Under the pieces are notes generated by a model that saw only the letters and a list, made by a program, of their open reading frames with translations, was not told the DNA's origin and did not search any database. Below, one piece after another: positions 33,592-42,041 of a stretch of DNA of 64,000 nucleotides. Location: assembly GCF_900102675.1 (NCBI RefSeq), contig NZ_FMYX01000003.1:463015-527014 (forward strand), given 5' to 3'. The DNA is from Pseudomonas guariconensis. GTDB taxonomy: Bacteria > Pseudomonadota > Gammaproteobacteria > Pseudomonadales > Pseudomonadaceae. Position numbers and translations under genes: made by a program. The first letter of the stretch is position 1; every line of letters begins with the position of its first letter.

Positions 33592-34020
33592 ATGTCCATC
33601 ACAATCCTGGGAATGCCAACCGGTGGCCCCACCAAGTTGCCCGTCTACTCGTTCCGCGTGCCCGCCGGTTTTCCTTCGCCTGCTGCGGATCATATGGAGC
33701 GGCAGATCTCCCTGGATGAGTTGTTCGACTTGCGTGCGCCGCATGTGTACCTGGTCCAGGTCGAGGGCGACAGCATGCAGGGAGCCGGCATTTTTTCCGG
33801 TGACCTTCTGATCGTAGACCGTAGCAGCGATGCCGAGCACGGCGACATCGTGATCGCCGCGATCAATACCGAGCCCGTATGCAAGCGGTTGTACCGACGC
33901 AATGGCGTAGTGATCCTGCAGTCGGAGAATCCTGCCTACCCGCCCAGGCACGTGATGGAGGGTGATGACCTGGTGATCTGGGGCGTGGTTCGCTACAGCG
34001 TGCGCAATCATGCCCAGTGA
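33592..34020 (+). CDS. umuD: DNA polymerase V subunit UmuD
   Basis: 142 residues from the ATG at 33592. Self-cleavage pair Ala25-Gly26 in RVPAGF, catalytic Ser61 in EGDSM and Lys98 in CKRLY match UmuD (S60/K97 in E. coli). RecA-stimulated cleavage gives UmuD', which activates UmuC. It is SOS controlled by the box just upstream and overlaps umuC by 11 bases. Confidence 0.93.
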   Translation: MSITILGMPTGGPTKLPVYSFRVPAGFPSPAADHMERQISLDELFDLRAPHVYLVQVEGDSMQGAGIFSGDLLIVDRSSDAEHGDIVIAAINTEPVCKRLYRRNGVVILQSENPAYPPRHVMEGDDLVIWGVVRYSVRNHAQ

Positions 34021-35281
34021 ACCGGTGTTCGCCCTGATCGATTGCAACTCGTTCTATGCGAGCTGTGAGCGCGTGTTCCGGCCGGATCTGGCCAAAACCC
34101 CTATCGTAGTGCTGAGCAATAACGACGGCTGCGTGATCGCCAGGTCCTATGATGCGAAGCCGTTCGTCAAAATGGGCGAACCCTTCTTCCAGATCAAGGA
34201 CAAGCTGCGTCGGCATGGGATCGTGGCGTTCTCCTCGAATTACGCACTCTACGGTGACATGAGTGAGCGGGTCATGTCCCTGATCGAATCGATGGTGCCG
34301 GCTGCAGAGGTGTATTCGATCGATGAGTGCTTCGCGGACCTGTCAGGTATCCAGGGTGATTTGACTCAGCTCGGTCGGCAGATCCGCGCCAAGGTGCTCA
34401 AGTGCACCGGCATCCCGGTAGGTGTGGGCATTGCTCGCACCAAGACCCTGGCGAAGCTGGCCAACCACACGGCGAAGCGCCTGCAGCAGCAGACCGGGGG
34501 TGTGGTCGATATCTGCGACCCGTTCAAGCGTGACTGGGTCCTTCGCAATACAGAAGTCAGCGAGGTCTGGGGCATCGGTCGGCGAATGACTGCCCACCTC
34601 GAGGCGATGGGGATCCGCACGGCGATGGATCTGGCCAAGGCGGACCCGTGGACGTTGCGCCAGAAGTTCAGTGTTGTGGTGGAGAAGACGGCCAGGGAGC
34701 TTGCGGGAACGCCTTGTCTCGAGCTCGAGGAGGCGGCTCCACCCAAACAGGAGATCTGCTGCAGTCGGATGTTCGGCAAGCGGCTGACCGAGTTGCCGCC
34801 GATCAAACAGGCGGTGGCCACCTACACCGGGCGAGCGGCGGAGAAGCTCCGGGCGCAGGGCTCGGTGTGCAAGCGCATGCGGGTGAGCATCCGTACTGGC
34901 ATGTTCAACCCGGACGAAGCCAAGTACGCCAAGGGCGCCCTGGTGGAGTTACCTTACCCCACCAACGATACGCTGCTGCTCACCAGAGCGGCCACCGAGG
35001 CTGTGGAGCAGGTCTACCGGCCGGGGTTCCGTTACAGCAAGGCCGAGGTGTTGCTGATGGATCTGCGGCAGCCGGGGGAGTTCACCGATGATCTATTCGC
35101 TATTACACAGCCGGTGGCCTGTGACCGGCTGATGTCGGTGCTGGACGAGATCAATGGGAAGTACGGGCGCGGCACAATGCGCACCGCTAGCGTCCCCCGC
35201 ACCCCCGACTGGGGTATGCGCCGCGAGATGATGAGCCGCTCATACACGACACGGATCGATCAGCTATGGCGGGTGCGCTGA
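34010..35281 (+). CDS. umuC: DNA polymerase V catalytic subunit UmuC
   Basis: 423 residues, the usual Y-family length. Catalytic Asp11 in LIDCNSFYASCERVF and the pair Asp105-Glu106 in YSIDECFADLSG coordinate metal ions; VGVGIARTKTLAKLANH is the palm/thumb segment. It makes mutagenic translesion DNA synthesis. UmuDC on prophages probably raises mutation rates during induction. Confidence 0.95.
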   Translation: MPSEPVFALIDCNSFYASCERVFRPDLAKTPIVVLSNNDGCVIARSYDAKPFVKMGEPFFQIKDKLRRHGIVAFSSNYALYGDMSERVMSLIESMVPAAEVYSIDECFADLSGIQGDLTQLGRQIRAKVLKCTGIPVGVGIARTKTLAKLANHTAKRLQQQTGGVVDICDPFKRDWVLRNTEVSEVWGIGRRMTAHLEAMGIRTAMDLAKADPWTLRQKFSVVVEKTARELAGTPCLELEEAAPPKQEICCSRMFGKRLTELPPIKQAVATYTGRAAEKLRAQGSVCKRMRVSIRTGMFNPDEAKYAKGALVELPYPTNDTLLLTRAATEAVEQVYRPGFRYSKAEVLLMDLRQPGEFTDDLFAITQPVACDRLMSVLDEINGKYGRGTMRTASVPRTPDWGMRREMMSRSYTTRIDQLWRVR

Positions 35282-35290
35282 GCGCGACCG

Positions 35291-35656
35291 TCACTCGAGC
35301 AGGTGATAGTCGTCCCGTGTCCTAGGGTCGGGTGTAGCCCCTCGGCAGTTGCCAGCGCGCAGAGGAGGGTGGCCGGGGAAGAACACCAGGCCCTCCGCCT
35401 CCATGGCGAATGCGAGCGCTTGCATCGTGACGCGGCGCAGCTCGGCCCCGTTCTCGATGCACCGTATTGCTCGAGGGGACACGCCGGATCGGAATGCCAA
35501 GGCTTCTACGCTCCAGCCCAGCATGGAGCGCGCCTCGGCGCAGTGCCCGGGCAGGAAGCCGAGCGGCAATTGCTCCTTCAGCCACTCCATGGCCTCGAGC
35601 TGTTCGTCATCCAGGACTAATCGAATGGGTTGCGGGTCGATTACGTCTGCAGACAT
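35291..35656 (-). CDS. Small HTH (XRE-type) regulator
   Basis: 121 residues. The HTH lies at about 40-95 (ARSMLGWSVEALAFRSGVSPRAIRCIENGAE, then TMQALAFAMEAEGLVFFPG). A degenerate LexA box lies 18-33 bases upstream, so SOS expression is possible. It converges with umuC (nine bases between). It may control the SOS cargo or a flanking gene; no partner toxin was found. Confidence 0.7.
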   Translation of the reverse strand: MSADVIDPQPIRLVLDDEQLEAMEWLKEQLPLGFLPGHCAEARSMLGWSVEALAFRSGVSPRAIRCIENGAELRRVTMQALAFAMEAEGLVFFPGHPPLRAGNCRGATPDPRTRDDYHLLE

Positions 35657-35673
35657 GGGTTGGATTACCTTAT

Positions 35674-35689
35674 GTGTATATCCATACAG
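35674..35689 (-). promoter_or_regulatory. Degenerate LexA-like box upstream of the HTH gene
   Basis: On the minus strand it reads CTGTATGGATATACAC, one base off the CTGT-N8-ACAG consensus, with symmetrical flanks. It lies in the promoter region of the HTH gene and on the other side about 58 bases before the small gene at 35747. Confidence 0.55.
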
Positions 35690-35746
35690 TATAAGGGTTG
35701 GATCTCCCCATGCAAAATCGTTATACCGGCAGGCTCAGGTAGTAAC

Positions 35747-35980
35747 ATGCAGCTTGAATGCAGGCTGGAGCGACGGGTGAAAAAGACACTGGAAGGGGTA
35801 GTCGAGGCCGGCGAGCAGTTGATACGAGAAGCCATAGAGGCCACACGTGCGTATCACCAAGCTGAGGCTGAAGGGCGGCCAGCGGTTGAGATTGAGCGGC
35901 TGCGTCTGATCGCGGATTCGTTGTACCAAGCGGTGACGGAATATCAGCTCAGATCGGCGGATGACCGCACGCGGCACTAA
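35747..35980 (+). CDS. Small hypothetical prophage-end protein
   Basis: 77 residues from the ATG at 35747; the frame is open to 35630 but that extension overlaps the regulator start region. Charged, helical and rich in Glu, Arg and Ala (EGVVEAGEQLIREAIEATRAYH, IERLRLIADSLYQAV), without recognised domain. Such small helical genes are common at the right end of Pseudomonas prophages. Confidence 0.55.
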   Translation: MQLECRLERRVKKTLEGVVEAGEQLIREAIEATRAYHQAEAEGRPAVEIERLRLIADSLYQAVTEYQLRSADDRTRH

Positions 35981-36063
35981 CGATACCGTGGGGCAAAAAT
36001 GGGGCAAACCGAGCGCCATTCTATGCCCCTCTATGCCCTTTGGGCGATCTCGCAGCAGGCATA

Positions 36064-36107
36064 AAAAAGCGCCCAAGCCCTTTGTACACGGGGCTTGGGC
36101 GCTTTTT
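36064..36107. terminator. Strong bidirectional terminator at the inferred prophage right edge
   Basis: A 17-bp perfect stem (36064-36080 with 36091-36107, GCGCCCAAGCCC core) around the loop TTTGTACACG, with A-run on the left and T-run on the right. It ends transcription from both the small gene at 35747 and the convergent ATPase gene at 36160. Confidence 0.85.
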
Positions 36108-36159
36108 CTGGTTAATACCCCAGCACAATTGGTGTATGTATAGCTAAGGCCAACAGCCT

Positions 36160-37416
36160 TCAGCTGAAAATCTCACCCCATCGAATGTAGAACAGCAAAT
36201 AAGGGTCGCGGATGTCCAGCACGTCATTATCGCCGTCCCATTCAATGATGTTCTCACCGGCCGAATCATTAGCGATCTTGGCCATGTGACTGCAGGCACC
36301 AGTAATGCTTGAACCACTCGGAGTTTGGGATTGGCACAGAGATTTCACTCGAGCCACGAGATCATCATAACGTAGCGTCAGCTGCGGAGGATCGATTGCG
36401 AGGCATTTGATAAGCAAGGAGTAGACGTCGCCGGTACTCCCATCCTTTAGCATATGGCTGATCCGATCAGAGCCCCGTACCCGTGGTCCCTCCATCATCT
36501 TGTCGACAACAGAGCTGTAGTCGGTAGAGAGGACGGTACTTTTACAGATACGCTCAAGTAAGCTTTGATCGTTTGGAATGATGTGAGTTGTAAGAACCTT
36601 CTCTCGTGCCCCTGTTGCATAGCAAGAGTTGAGACAGAGATACTGCATCAGCTGTGGCGAGCCCGCAGCCTGATCGGCAAGTATCCGAATCATAGTGGTG
36701 TCGCAGGTAATCCCCAGCTCGGCGAAGCCTTTCTGTGCAATTTTCTCTAGGAGATCGATGTTCCAATAACCGAAATCAATGGAAACAATGCGCCCCCGCA
36801 GATCGGGATTGCTTCGAATTACATCGTCCGCATGGTAGGGGACTGAGGCGACGATGAATTTAACGTTACTGCGGATTGCTTCTTTAATCTGTTTGGCGAT
36901 TTCCGCTTGGACATCTCTAGGGATGTAATGAAAATCATCAATGAAAACAGTTAGATCTTGGTCAGCCAGCTCCTGGATCAGCAATTGCAAATAGTCGATT
37001 GTCAGATTCGAGGTAATGGTGTCTGAGTCAGTCGAGGTGTGATTGGCTGCGAGTTCCGCCCCAGCTTTGGCAACGAAGATATTTCCGCTAGCGCTTCCTT
37101 TGGCTGAGAAACCATTGGTAGTAGAGGCGGATCTGGTTTGAGTGGTTGGCAATTCAGTTCCGAGTAAATCAAAAACTCGCTTCCAAAGGGAATCTACGGT
37201 ATTGATTCCTGCGCCAGTCACCTGAATGATTTTGTCCTTGCCTATCGCCTCTTCGATGAAGACGGTCTTCCCTGATTTCGAGGGCCCAGAAACTGAAATC
37301 AGCATCGATCCGGTGTCCAGGGCGTTTTCGAGCGCCTCTCGTTTGGTCACCAGATGGTCATCTACGAATGTATAGCTGGGGAAGCGGCCGGGGGTGAAGA
37401 TATCTCTTGCTTTCAT
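36160..37416 (-). CDS. Solitary P-loop (STAND/AAA-like) ATPase
   Basis: 418 residues. Walker A is SGPSKSGKT near residue 44-52; Walker B is LTVFIDDFHYI near 155-165; a sensor-like FIVASVPY follows, then a helical lid (ADQAAGSPQLMQYLCLN) and a winged-helix-like C-terminus ending DPYLLFYIRWGEIFS. The N-terminus (ARDIFTPGRFPSYTFVDD) is shared by a family of stand-alone bacterial ATPases, often in accessory regions. There is a low-complexity Ser/Thr-rich insertion near 96-135. It sits between the prophage terminator and an integrase remnant, so it was acquired. A defence or stress-sensing role is inferred; no effector domain is visible. Confidence 0.65.
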   Translation of the reverse strand: MKARDIFTPGRFPSYTFVDDHLVTKREALENALDTGSMLISVSGPSKSGKTVFIEEAIGKDKIIQVTGAGINTVDSLWKRVFDLLGTELPTTQTRSASTTNGFSAKGSASGNIFVAKAGAELAANHTSTDSDTITSNLTIDYLQLLIQELADQDLTVFIDDFHYIPRDVQAEIAKQIKEAIRSNVKFIVASVPYHADDVIRSNPDLRGRIVSIDFGYWNIDLLEKIAQKGFAELGITCDTTMIRILADQAAGSPQLMQYLCLNSCYATGAREKVLTTHIIPNDQSLLERICKSTVLSTDYSSVVDKMMEGPRVRGSDRISHMLKDGSTGDVYSLLIKCLAIDPPQLTLRYDDLVARVKSLCQSQTPSGSSITGACSHMAKIANDSAGENIIEWDGDNDVLDIRDPYLLFYIRWGEIFS

Positions 37417-37701
37417 GTGCTTTCCGTGCGTCGCGATCTGCGCTTATGGAGAGGCTGTGGAAGCCGGACGATGCACGCTTGCGAGCGAATTTTCAATATG
37501 TGGGAAAGTGTGGTCTGGGGTGGTAGAGCAAATTTAGGGAAAAATATCAGGATGCTACAGGCCAGCGAAGGTCGGCTGATCATCATGGGCTACTAGGTTT
37601 AAGCGGCCCTAATGCGGCTAGCTGTGAAGGCAGCGCGGGTTCGGTCCCATTTCTTAGCCGTATTGACTTTCAATACCTGACTGGCTTGGTCATAAAGTGA
37701 G

Positions 37702-37884
37702 TGGTACAAAAATGGTACGAAAGGCTTTTGTACTTCCTGAAGGTTGCGTACACAAAGGGCTCTAGGAAGTACCTGCCCAATCCATCATCGGTGCAACGCT
37801 AAATCGCCGAGAGGGCTCGGGGCGTGTGGTTTGTGGTGTTAAGGCTGTTTCTAAGGGCATTCTGGTCTACGCATTTTTGTACCA
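37702..37884. repeat. Attachment-like region with inverted repeats
   Basis: TGGTACAAAAA (37702-37712), followed by another TGGTAC, has a perfect inverted copy TTTTTGTACCA at 37874-37884. Within it lies a second perfect inverted repeat, GTACTTCCT (37730-37738) and AGGAAGTAC (37764-37772). Further GTACCA half-sites occur at 37930-37960. Arrays like these flank the start of tyrosine integrase genes in Pseudomonas islands, here beside an integrase remnant. No gene was seen in 37,417-37,964. Confidence 0.45.
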
Positions 37885-37964
37885 TCTTCCGGGGTTTTGA
37901 GGGCGTTTTGGGTGTGACAGTGGTGGGATGTACCACTGCCAATCACGCTCGTACCATCGAAAAT

Positions 37965-38141
37965 AGGGCAACGATCAGAGCAAGGAAAAAGGCCGATGGT
38001 ACGGTGAGCGATACCGTCCAGATCCGCCTCGAGAAAAACGGTGCCCTAGTCTACCAAGAAGCCCAGACGTTCGCCCGCAAGCAGGCAGCGCAGGCTTGGG
38101 TGAAGCGACGGAAGACCGGGTTGGTGGAGTGTTGTCTCTGA
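37965..38141 (+). pseudogene. Tyrosine integrase remnant (N-terminal arm-binding domain)
   Basis: The frame reads ATIRARKKADGTVSDTVQIR, then KNGALVYQEAQTFARKQAAQ and AWVKRRKTGL, the characteristic N-terminal domain of Pseudomonas phage/island tyrosine integrases. Those normally begin MATIRARK; here the codon in front of Ala is AGG (37965-37967), a one-base change from ATG, and the frame stops after about 58 residues without the core or catalytic domain. It is a dead fragment of an old element. Confidence 0.75.
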
Positions 38142-38214
38142 GGTGTCTCTGCAGGTGCCGGTGGACGCGAGCAGTGGTAGGCCATCGACCAATCAGGGCT
38201 TGCCCACCCGTTGT

Positions 38215-39129
38215 TCATTCGGATGCAAACGACGGTCTTTCCGCGAACCAGGCCACCGCCAACTCCTTGAACGCCTCAGCCGAAGGCGTCAACGGATAGC
38301 GCTGATCATGCGCCAGCACGATGCTATGCGTTGGCAGTTTTTCCTCGGTCGGCCGACATACCAGCGCTTGACCGTCATAACTGCGGTCACCAAACGGCCG
38401 GGTGTAGATCAGCGCAACGCCAAACCCATTTGCGACGAGGCTACGCTGCAACTCGAACGTGCGCACCCGGTGCACGACCGCGGGTGACAGATCGTAAAAG
38501 CTGAACAGGTCTAGCACATGCTGCCAACTTTGGGCCTGATCGGTGACGACCAAGGTGTATTCGGAGAGCGCCTTGAGACTGACACGCGACTGTTTGGCCA
38601 GTGGGTGATCGGCCGAGAGCAGTACCTGAGCGGTCAACTGACACAGTTGAGTGCATTGAGTGTTCGGCGGTAAACCCAGGTCGTAGGTGATCGCCAACTC
38701 TATCGCCCCCTCAGCCAGCCGCTTGCCAACATAATCGAAGCTGCCATCGCGCATATCGACAGTGACCCTTGGGCAGGACTCCTGCATCCGTCGCACGATT
38801 TGTGGCAGGCAGTAGGGCGCCAGGTCTTCAAAGCATCCCACCACCAATTCCCCGACGCACTCGCCTGCATTGGTATTGATCTCGGCAAAGGTCTGAGCTT
38901 CTGCCAGAACGCGACGGGCCTGGACCATGACGGTACGACCAAAAGGGGTCAGCGATATGCCAAGGCCACGTTGGCGTATGAAGATGGATTGACCCAGCAC
39001 CTCCTCCAGTTCGGTGATAGCCGCCGAGATGGAGGGTTGTGAAACATGAAGTTCCATGGCGGCAGTGGTCAGGTTTCCGTGCTTGGCCGCTGCGAGCGCA
39101 TAGCGAAGTTGCCGCAGTGTGAACTTCAT
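38215..39129 (-). CDS. LysR-family transcriptional regulator
   Basis: 304 residues. The HTH is at 1-60 (FTLRQLRYALAAAKHGNLTTAAMELHVSQPSISAAITELE) and the effector domain at about 90-300. It is divergent from the betaine-type ABC and lyase operon with a 174-base shared region containing AGGTTTTACCT (39132-39142) and GATGCATC palindromes. By the usual LysR rule it should activate that operon in the presence of its substrate or an intermediate. Its 3' end lies 73 bases after the integrase remnant, so chromosome proper starts here. Confidence 0.9.
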   Translation of the reverse strand: MKFTLRQLRYALAAAKHGNLTTAAMELHVSQPSISAAITELEEVLGQSIFIRQRGLGISLTPFGRTVMVQARRVLAEAQTFAEINTNAGECVGELVVGCFEDLAPYCLPQIVRRMQESCPRVTVDMRDGSFDYVGKRLAEGAIELAITYDLGLPPNTQCTQLCQLTAQVLLSADHPLAKQSRVSLKALSEYTLVVTDQAQSWQHVLDLFSFYDLSPAVVHRVRTFELQRSLVANGFGVALIYTRPFGDRSYDGQALVCRPTEEKLPTHSIVLAHDQRYPLTPSAEAFKELAVAWFAERPSFASE

Positions 39130-39303
39130 AGGTTTTACCTTTGTGATGCATCAGTACTTATTATTTTATCCTTTTTTTAGGTTATGAAATATTTCGCCCA
39201 CGCAGTGCTCACCAAGGCAAGGGTCCTCAGCCAGTCTGGCGTCCCTCTTTGGGCCGGATGCCCTCGACTACTGCAATCAATGTTCTTGTTTGGGAGCGTC
39301 ACA

Positions 39304-40272
39304 ATGACAATTACAAAGGCTCTGCTGACTACGACACTTTCTTTCGGGCTGCTGGCGTCCGCTGGCGTCAGCCAGGCGGCCGGCTGGTGCGAGTCTGGCA
39401 AGCCGGTGAAATTCGCCGGCTTGAACTGGGAAAGCGGGATGCTGCTCACCGACGTGATGCAGTTCGTGCTGAAAAATGGTTATGGCTGTGATACCGACAG
39501 CCTGCCGGGTAATTCCATTTCCATGGAAAACGCCTTGAGCAGCAACGATATCCAGGTGTTTGCTGAAGAGTGGGTAGGGCGCAGCGAGGTCTGGAACAAG
39601 GCTGCGGCGGCCGGCAAGGTCGTCGGCATCGGCTCGCCGGTGGTTGGTGCGGTCGAAGGCTGGTATGTGCCGCGTTATGTGATCGAAGGCGATGCCGGGC
39701 GCAATCTCGAAGCCAAGGCGCCAAACCTCAAGAGCATCGCCGATCTCAAGCAATACGCCCAAGTCTTCAAGGACCCGGAAGAGCCGGACAAAGGGCGCTT
39801 CTACAATTGCCCGGCTGGTTGGACCTGTGAGCTGGACAACAGCGAAATGCTCAAGCGCTATGGTCTGGAAAACGCCTATACCAACTTCCGCCCGGGCACC
39901 GGCCCGGCACTGGATGCCGCCGTTCTGTCGAGCTACAAGCGCGGCGAGCCGATCCTGTTCTATTACTGGTCGCCGACCCCGCTGATGGGCCAGGCCGACC
40001 TGGTCAAGCTGGACGAGCAACCCGGTGTGGATAAATCCGTGACCATCAAGGTTGGGGTGTCGAAGGCCTTCCACGAGCAGGCGCCGGAACTGGTGGCGGT
40101 GCTCGAAAAGATCAATCTGCCGATCGACCTGCTGAACCAGAACCTGGCGCGCATGAGCAAGGACCGTATCGAGTCGCCCGAGCTGGCCAGGTTGTTCCTC
40201 AAGGAACACCCCGAAATCTGGCACAGCTGGGTCAGCGAAGACGCTGCCAAAAAGGTAGGCGCAGCACTCTGA
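39304..40272 (+). CDS. Betaine-type ABC transporter substrate-binding protein
   Basis: 322 residues from the ATG at 39304; the open frame extends upstream but only this start gives a signal peptide (MTITKALLTTTLSFGLLASAGVSQAAG, cleaved near residue 25). The fold is the OpuAC/ProX type used for quaternary ammonium compounds. Several aromatic residues are placed to form a cationic cage (GLNWESG, AEEWVGRSEVW, EGWYVPRYV, FYYWSPTP). A disulfide is possible in NCPAGWTCE. It delivers substrate to the permease encoded next. Its partner lyase suggests a histidine betaine as ligand; plain histidine (HutX-like) or glycine betaine are alternatives. Confidence 0.88.
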   Translation: MTITKALLTTTLSFGLLASAGVSQAAGWCESGKPVKFAGLNWESGMLLTDVMQFVLKNGYGCDTDSLPGNSISMENALSSNDIQVFAEEWVGRSEVWNKAAAAGKVVGIGSPVVGAVEGWYVPRYVIEGDAGRNLEAKAPNLKSIADLKQYAQVFKDPEEPDKGRFYNCPAGWTCELDNSEMLKRYGLENAYTNFRPGTGPALDAAVLSSYKRGEPILFYYWSPTPLMGQADLVKLDEQPGVDKSVTIKVGVSKAFHEQAPELVAVLEKINLPIDLLNQNLARMSKDRIESPELARLFLKEHPEIWHSWVSEDAAKKVGAAL

Positions 40273-40284
40273 GCCTGTGGGGTC

Positions 40285-40302
40285 GTCCGGCTCCTGCCGG
40301 AC
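40285..40302 (+). other. Intercistronic hairpin after the binding-protein gene
   Basis: GTCCGG, CTCCTG, CCGGAC forms a perfect six-base-pair stem between the binding-protein and permease genes. Such hairpins often stabilise the abundant upstream message so that more binding protein than permease is made. Confidence 0.4.
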
Positions 40303-40347
40303 AGGCCACGCGACGGTCCGCTCCATGCACTTGCTCGAGACAATTCC

Positions 40348-41199
40348 ATGTTTCCGAAAAACTTCACGTTTTCCATTGCCGACTGGGTCAATGGCTGGGT
40401 CGATGCGCTGGTAAGCAACTACGGTGATGTGTTCCGGCACATTTCCGACACTCTGTTGTGGGCCATCGTCAACCTCGAAGGCCTGCTACGCGCAACTCCT
40501 TGGTGGCTGGTCCTGGCCATCGTCGCGGGCATCGCCTGGCACTCCACCCGTAAAGTCGTGACCACGGTGGTGATCGTCGGCTTGCTGTTCCTGGTCGGTG
40601 CGGTAGGCCTGTGGGACAAGCTGATGCAGACCTTGGCGCTGATGCTGGTGGCCACGCTGATCTCGGTCCTGGTCGGCATTCCGCTGGGTGTCCTTTCGGC
40701 GCGTAACGATCGGCTGCGGGCGGTGCTGATGCCATTGCTCGACATCATGCAGACCATGCCCAGCTTCGTGTACCTGATTCCGGTCCTGATGCTGTTCGGC
40801 CTAGGCAAGGTGCCGGCGATCTTTGCCACCGTCATCTATGCCGCTCCGCCGCTCATTCGCCTGACCGATCTAGGCATTCGCCAGGTGGACGGCGAGGTCA
40901 TGGAGGCGATCAATGCCTTTGGTGCCAATCGCCTGCAGCAACTGTTCGGCGTGCAGTTGCCACTGGCATTGCCGAGCATCATGGCCGGGATCAACCAGAC
41001 CACCATGATGGCCCTGTCGATGGTGGTCATCGCCTCGATGATCGGTGCTCGTGGCTTGGGTGAAGATGTGCTGGTCGGCATCCAGACCCTGAACGTGGGC
41101 CGCGGCCTCGAAGCGGGCCTGGCCATCGTGATTCTGGCGGTCGTGATCGACCGTATTACCCAGGCCTATGGCCGGCCACGGCATGGGGTGGGCAAATGA
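40348..41199 (+). CDS. Betaine-type ABC transporter permease
   Basis: 283 residues with about six membrane segments after an N-terminal amphipathic stretch. The EAA loop ([26 protein letters not shown]) contacts the ATPase. It is the ProW/OpuAB/HutW family. It overlaps the ATPase gene by four bases (ATGA). Confidence 0.9.
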   Translation: MFPKNFTFSIADWVNGWVDALVSNYGDVFRHISDTLLWAIVNLEGLLRATPWWLVLAIVAGIAWHSTRKVVTTVVIVGLLFLVGAVGLWDKLMQTLALMLVATLISVLVGIPLGVLSARNDRLRAVLMPLLDIMQTMPSFVYLIPVLMLFGLGKVPAIFATVIYAAPPLIRLTDLGIRQVDGEVMEAINAFGANRLQQLFGVQLPLALPSIMAGINQTTMMALSMVVIASMIGARGLGEDVLVGIQTLNVGRGLEAGLAIVILAVVIDRITQAYGRPRHGVGK

Positions 41200-42029
41200 G
41201 CGACAAGCCGATGATGAACAAGATCGAAGTCAAGCATGTCTTCAAGGTTTTCGGTGCTCGCGCCGAAGATGCCCTGCAAATGATCCGCCAGAAAAAAGCC
41301 AAGGATCAGGTGCTGGCCCAAACCGGCTGCGTGGTCGGGGTCAACGATCTCTCGCTGTCCATCGGCAGCGGCGAGATCTTCGTGATCATGGGGCTGTCGG
41401 GTTCGGGCAAGTCGACCCTGGTGCGTCATTTCAACCGCCTGATCGAGCCGACCAGCGGCGAGATCCTGGTCGATGGCGAGAACATCCTGCAATACGACAT
41501 GCAAGCCCTGCGCGAATTCCGCCGGCACAAGATCAGCATGGTGTTCCAGAGCTTCGGCCTGTTGCCGCACCGCACCGTGCTGGACAACGTCGCGTATGGC
41601 CTGAAAGTCCGTGGTGAGAGCAAGGCCATGTGCGCTGAGCGAGCGCTGCACTGGATCAACACCGTGGGCCTCAAGGGCTACGAAAAATCGTACCCGCATC
41701 AGTTGTCAGGTGGCATGCGTCAACGCGTCGGCCTGGCCCGAGCCTTGGCCGCCGATACCGACATCATCCTCATGGACGAAGCCTTCAGTGCGCTCGATCC
41801 GCTGATTCGCGCCGAAATGCAGGACCAGTTGCTTGAGCTGCAGAAAACCCTGCACAAGACCATCGTCTTCATCACGCACGATCTGGATGAAGCGGTGCGT
41901 ATCGGCAACCGCATTGCCATTCTCAAGGACGGTCGCCTGATCCAGGTCGGCACACCGAAGGAAATTCTCTACCAGCCTGCGGACGAATACGTCGATCGTT
42001 TCGTGCAACGCCGCGTAGCTTCGCTTTAA
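41196..42029 (+). CDS. Betaine-type ABC transporter ATP-binding protein
   Basis: 277 residues. Walker [10 protein letters not shown] near residue 66-74, ABC signature LSGGMRQR, Walker [14 protein letters not shown], and H-loop FITHDLDEA. It belongs to the ProV/OpuAA/HutV type, recognised by the N-terminal [19 protein letters not shown] helix, but lacks the C-terminal CBS pair that gives osmotic control to OpuA/ProV. Absence of CBS fits a nutrient importer rather than an osmoprotectant importer. Confidence 0.9.
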   Translation: MSDKPMMNKIEVKHVFKVFGARAEDALQMIRQKKAKDQVLAQTGCVVGVNDLSLSIGSGEIFVIMGLSGSGKSTLVRHFNRLIEPTSGEILVDGENILQYDMQALREFRRHKISMVFQSFGLLPHRTVLDNVAYGLKVRGESKAMCAERALHWINTVGLKGYEKSYPHQLSGGMRQRVGLARALAADTDIILMDEAFSALDPLIRAEMQDQLLELQKTLHKTIVFITHDLDEAVRIGNRIAILKDGRLIQVGTPKEILYQPADEYVDRFVQRRVASL

Positions 42030-42041
42030 GGAACCGCGTGT

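Larger units (their letters stand above)
1..36110. mobile_element. Prophage, lambda-like head with P2-like contractile tail (left end outside window)
   Basis: A continuous set of phage genes runs from an S24 repressor through replication, packaging, head, contractile tail and lysis genes to SOS cargo. Head genes (GpA-type terminase, gpW, lambda portal, ClpP protease, decoration protein, capsid E, FII, Z) follow lambda. Tail genes (V, W, J, I, sheath, tube, E/E', tape measure, U, X, D) follow P2. No intact integrase is present, so the left attachment end must lie before base 1 or the integrase has been lost. The right edge is inferred to be near the strong terminator at about 36,100, because the genes beyond it are not phage structural genes; no att duplication could be identified. 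Confidence 0.9.

Noticed and set aside
35981..36060. GGGGCAAAAATGGGGCAAA motif considered as attR core
   Set aside because: No matching copy is visible at the other end because the left end lies outside the window.
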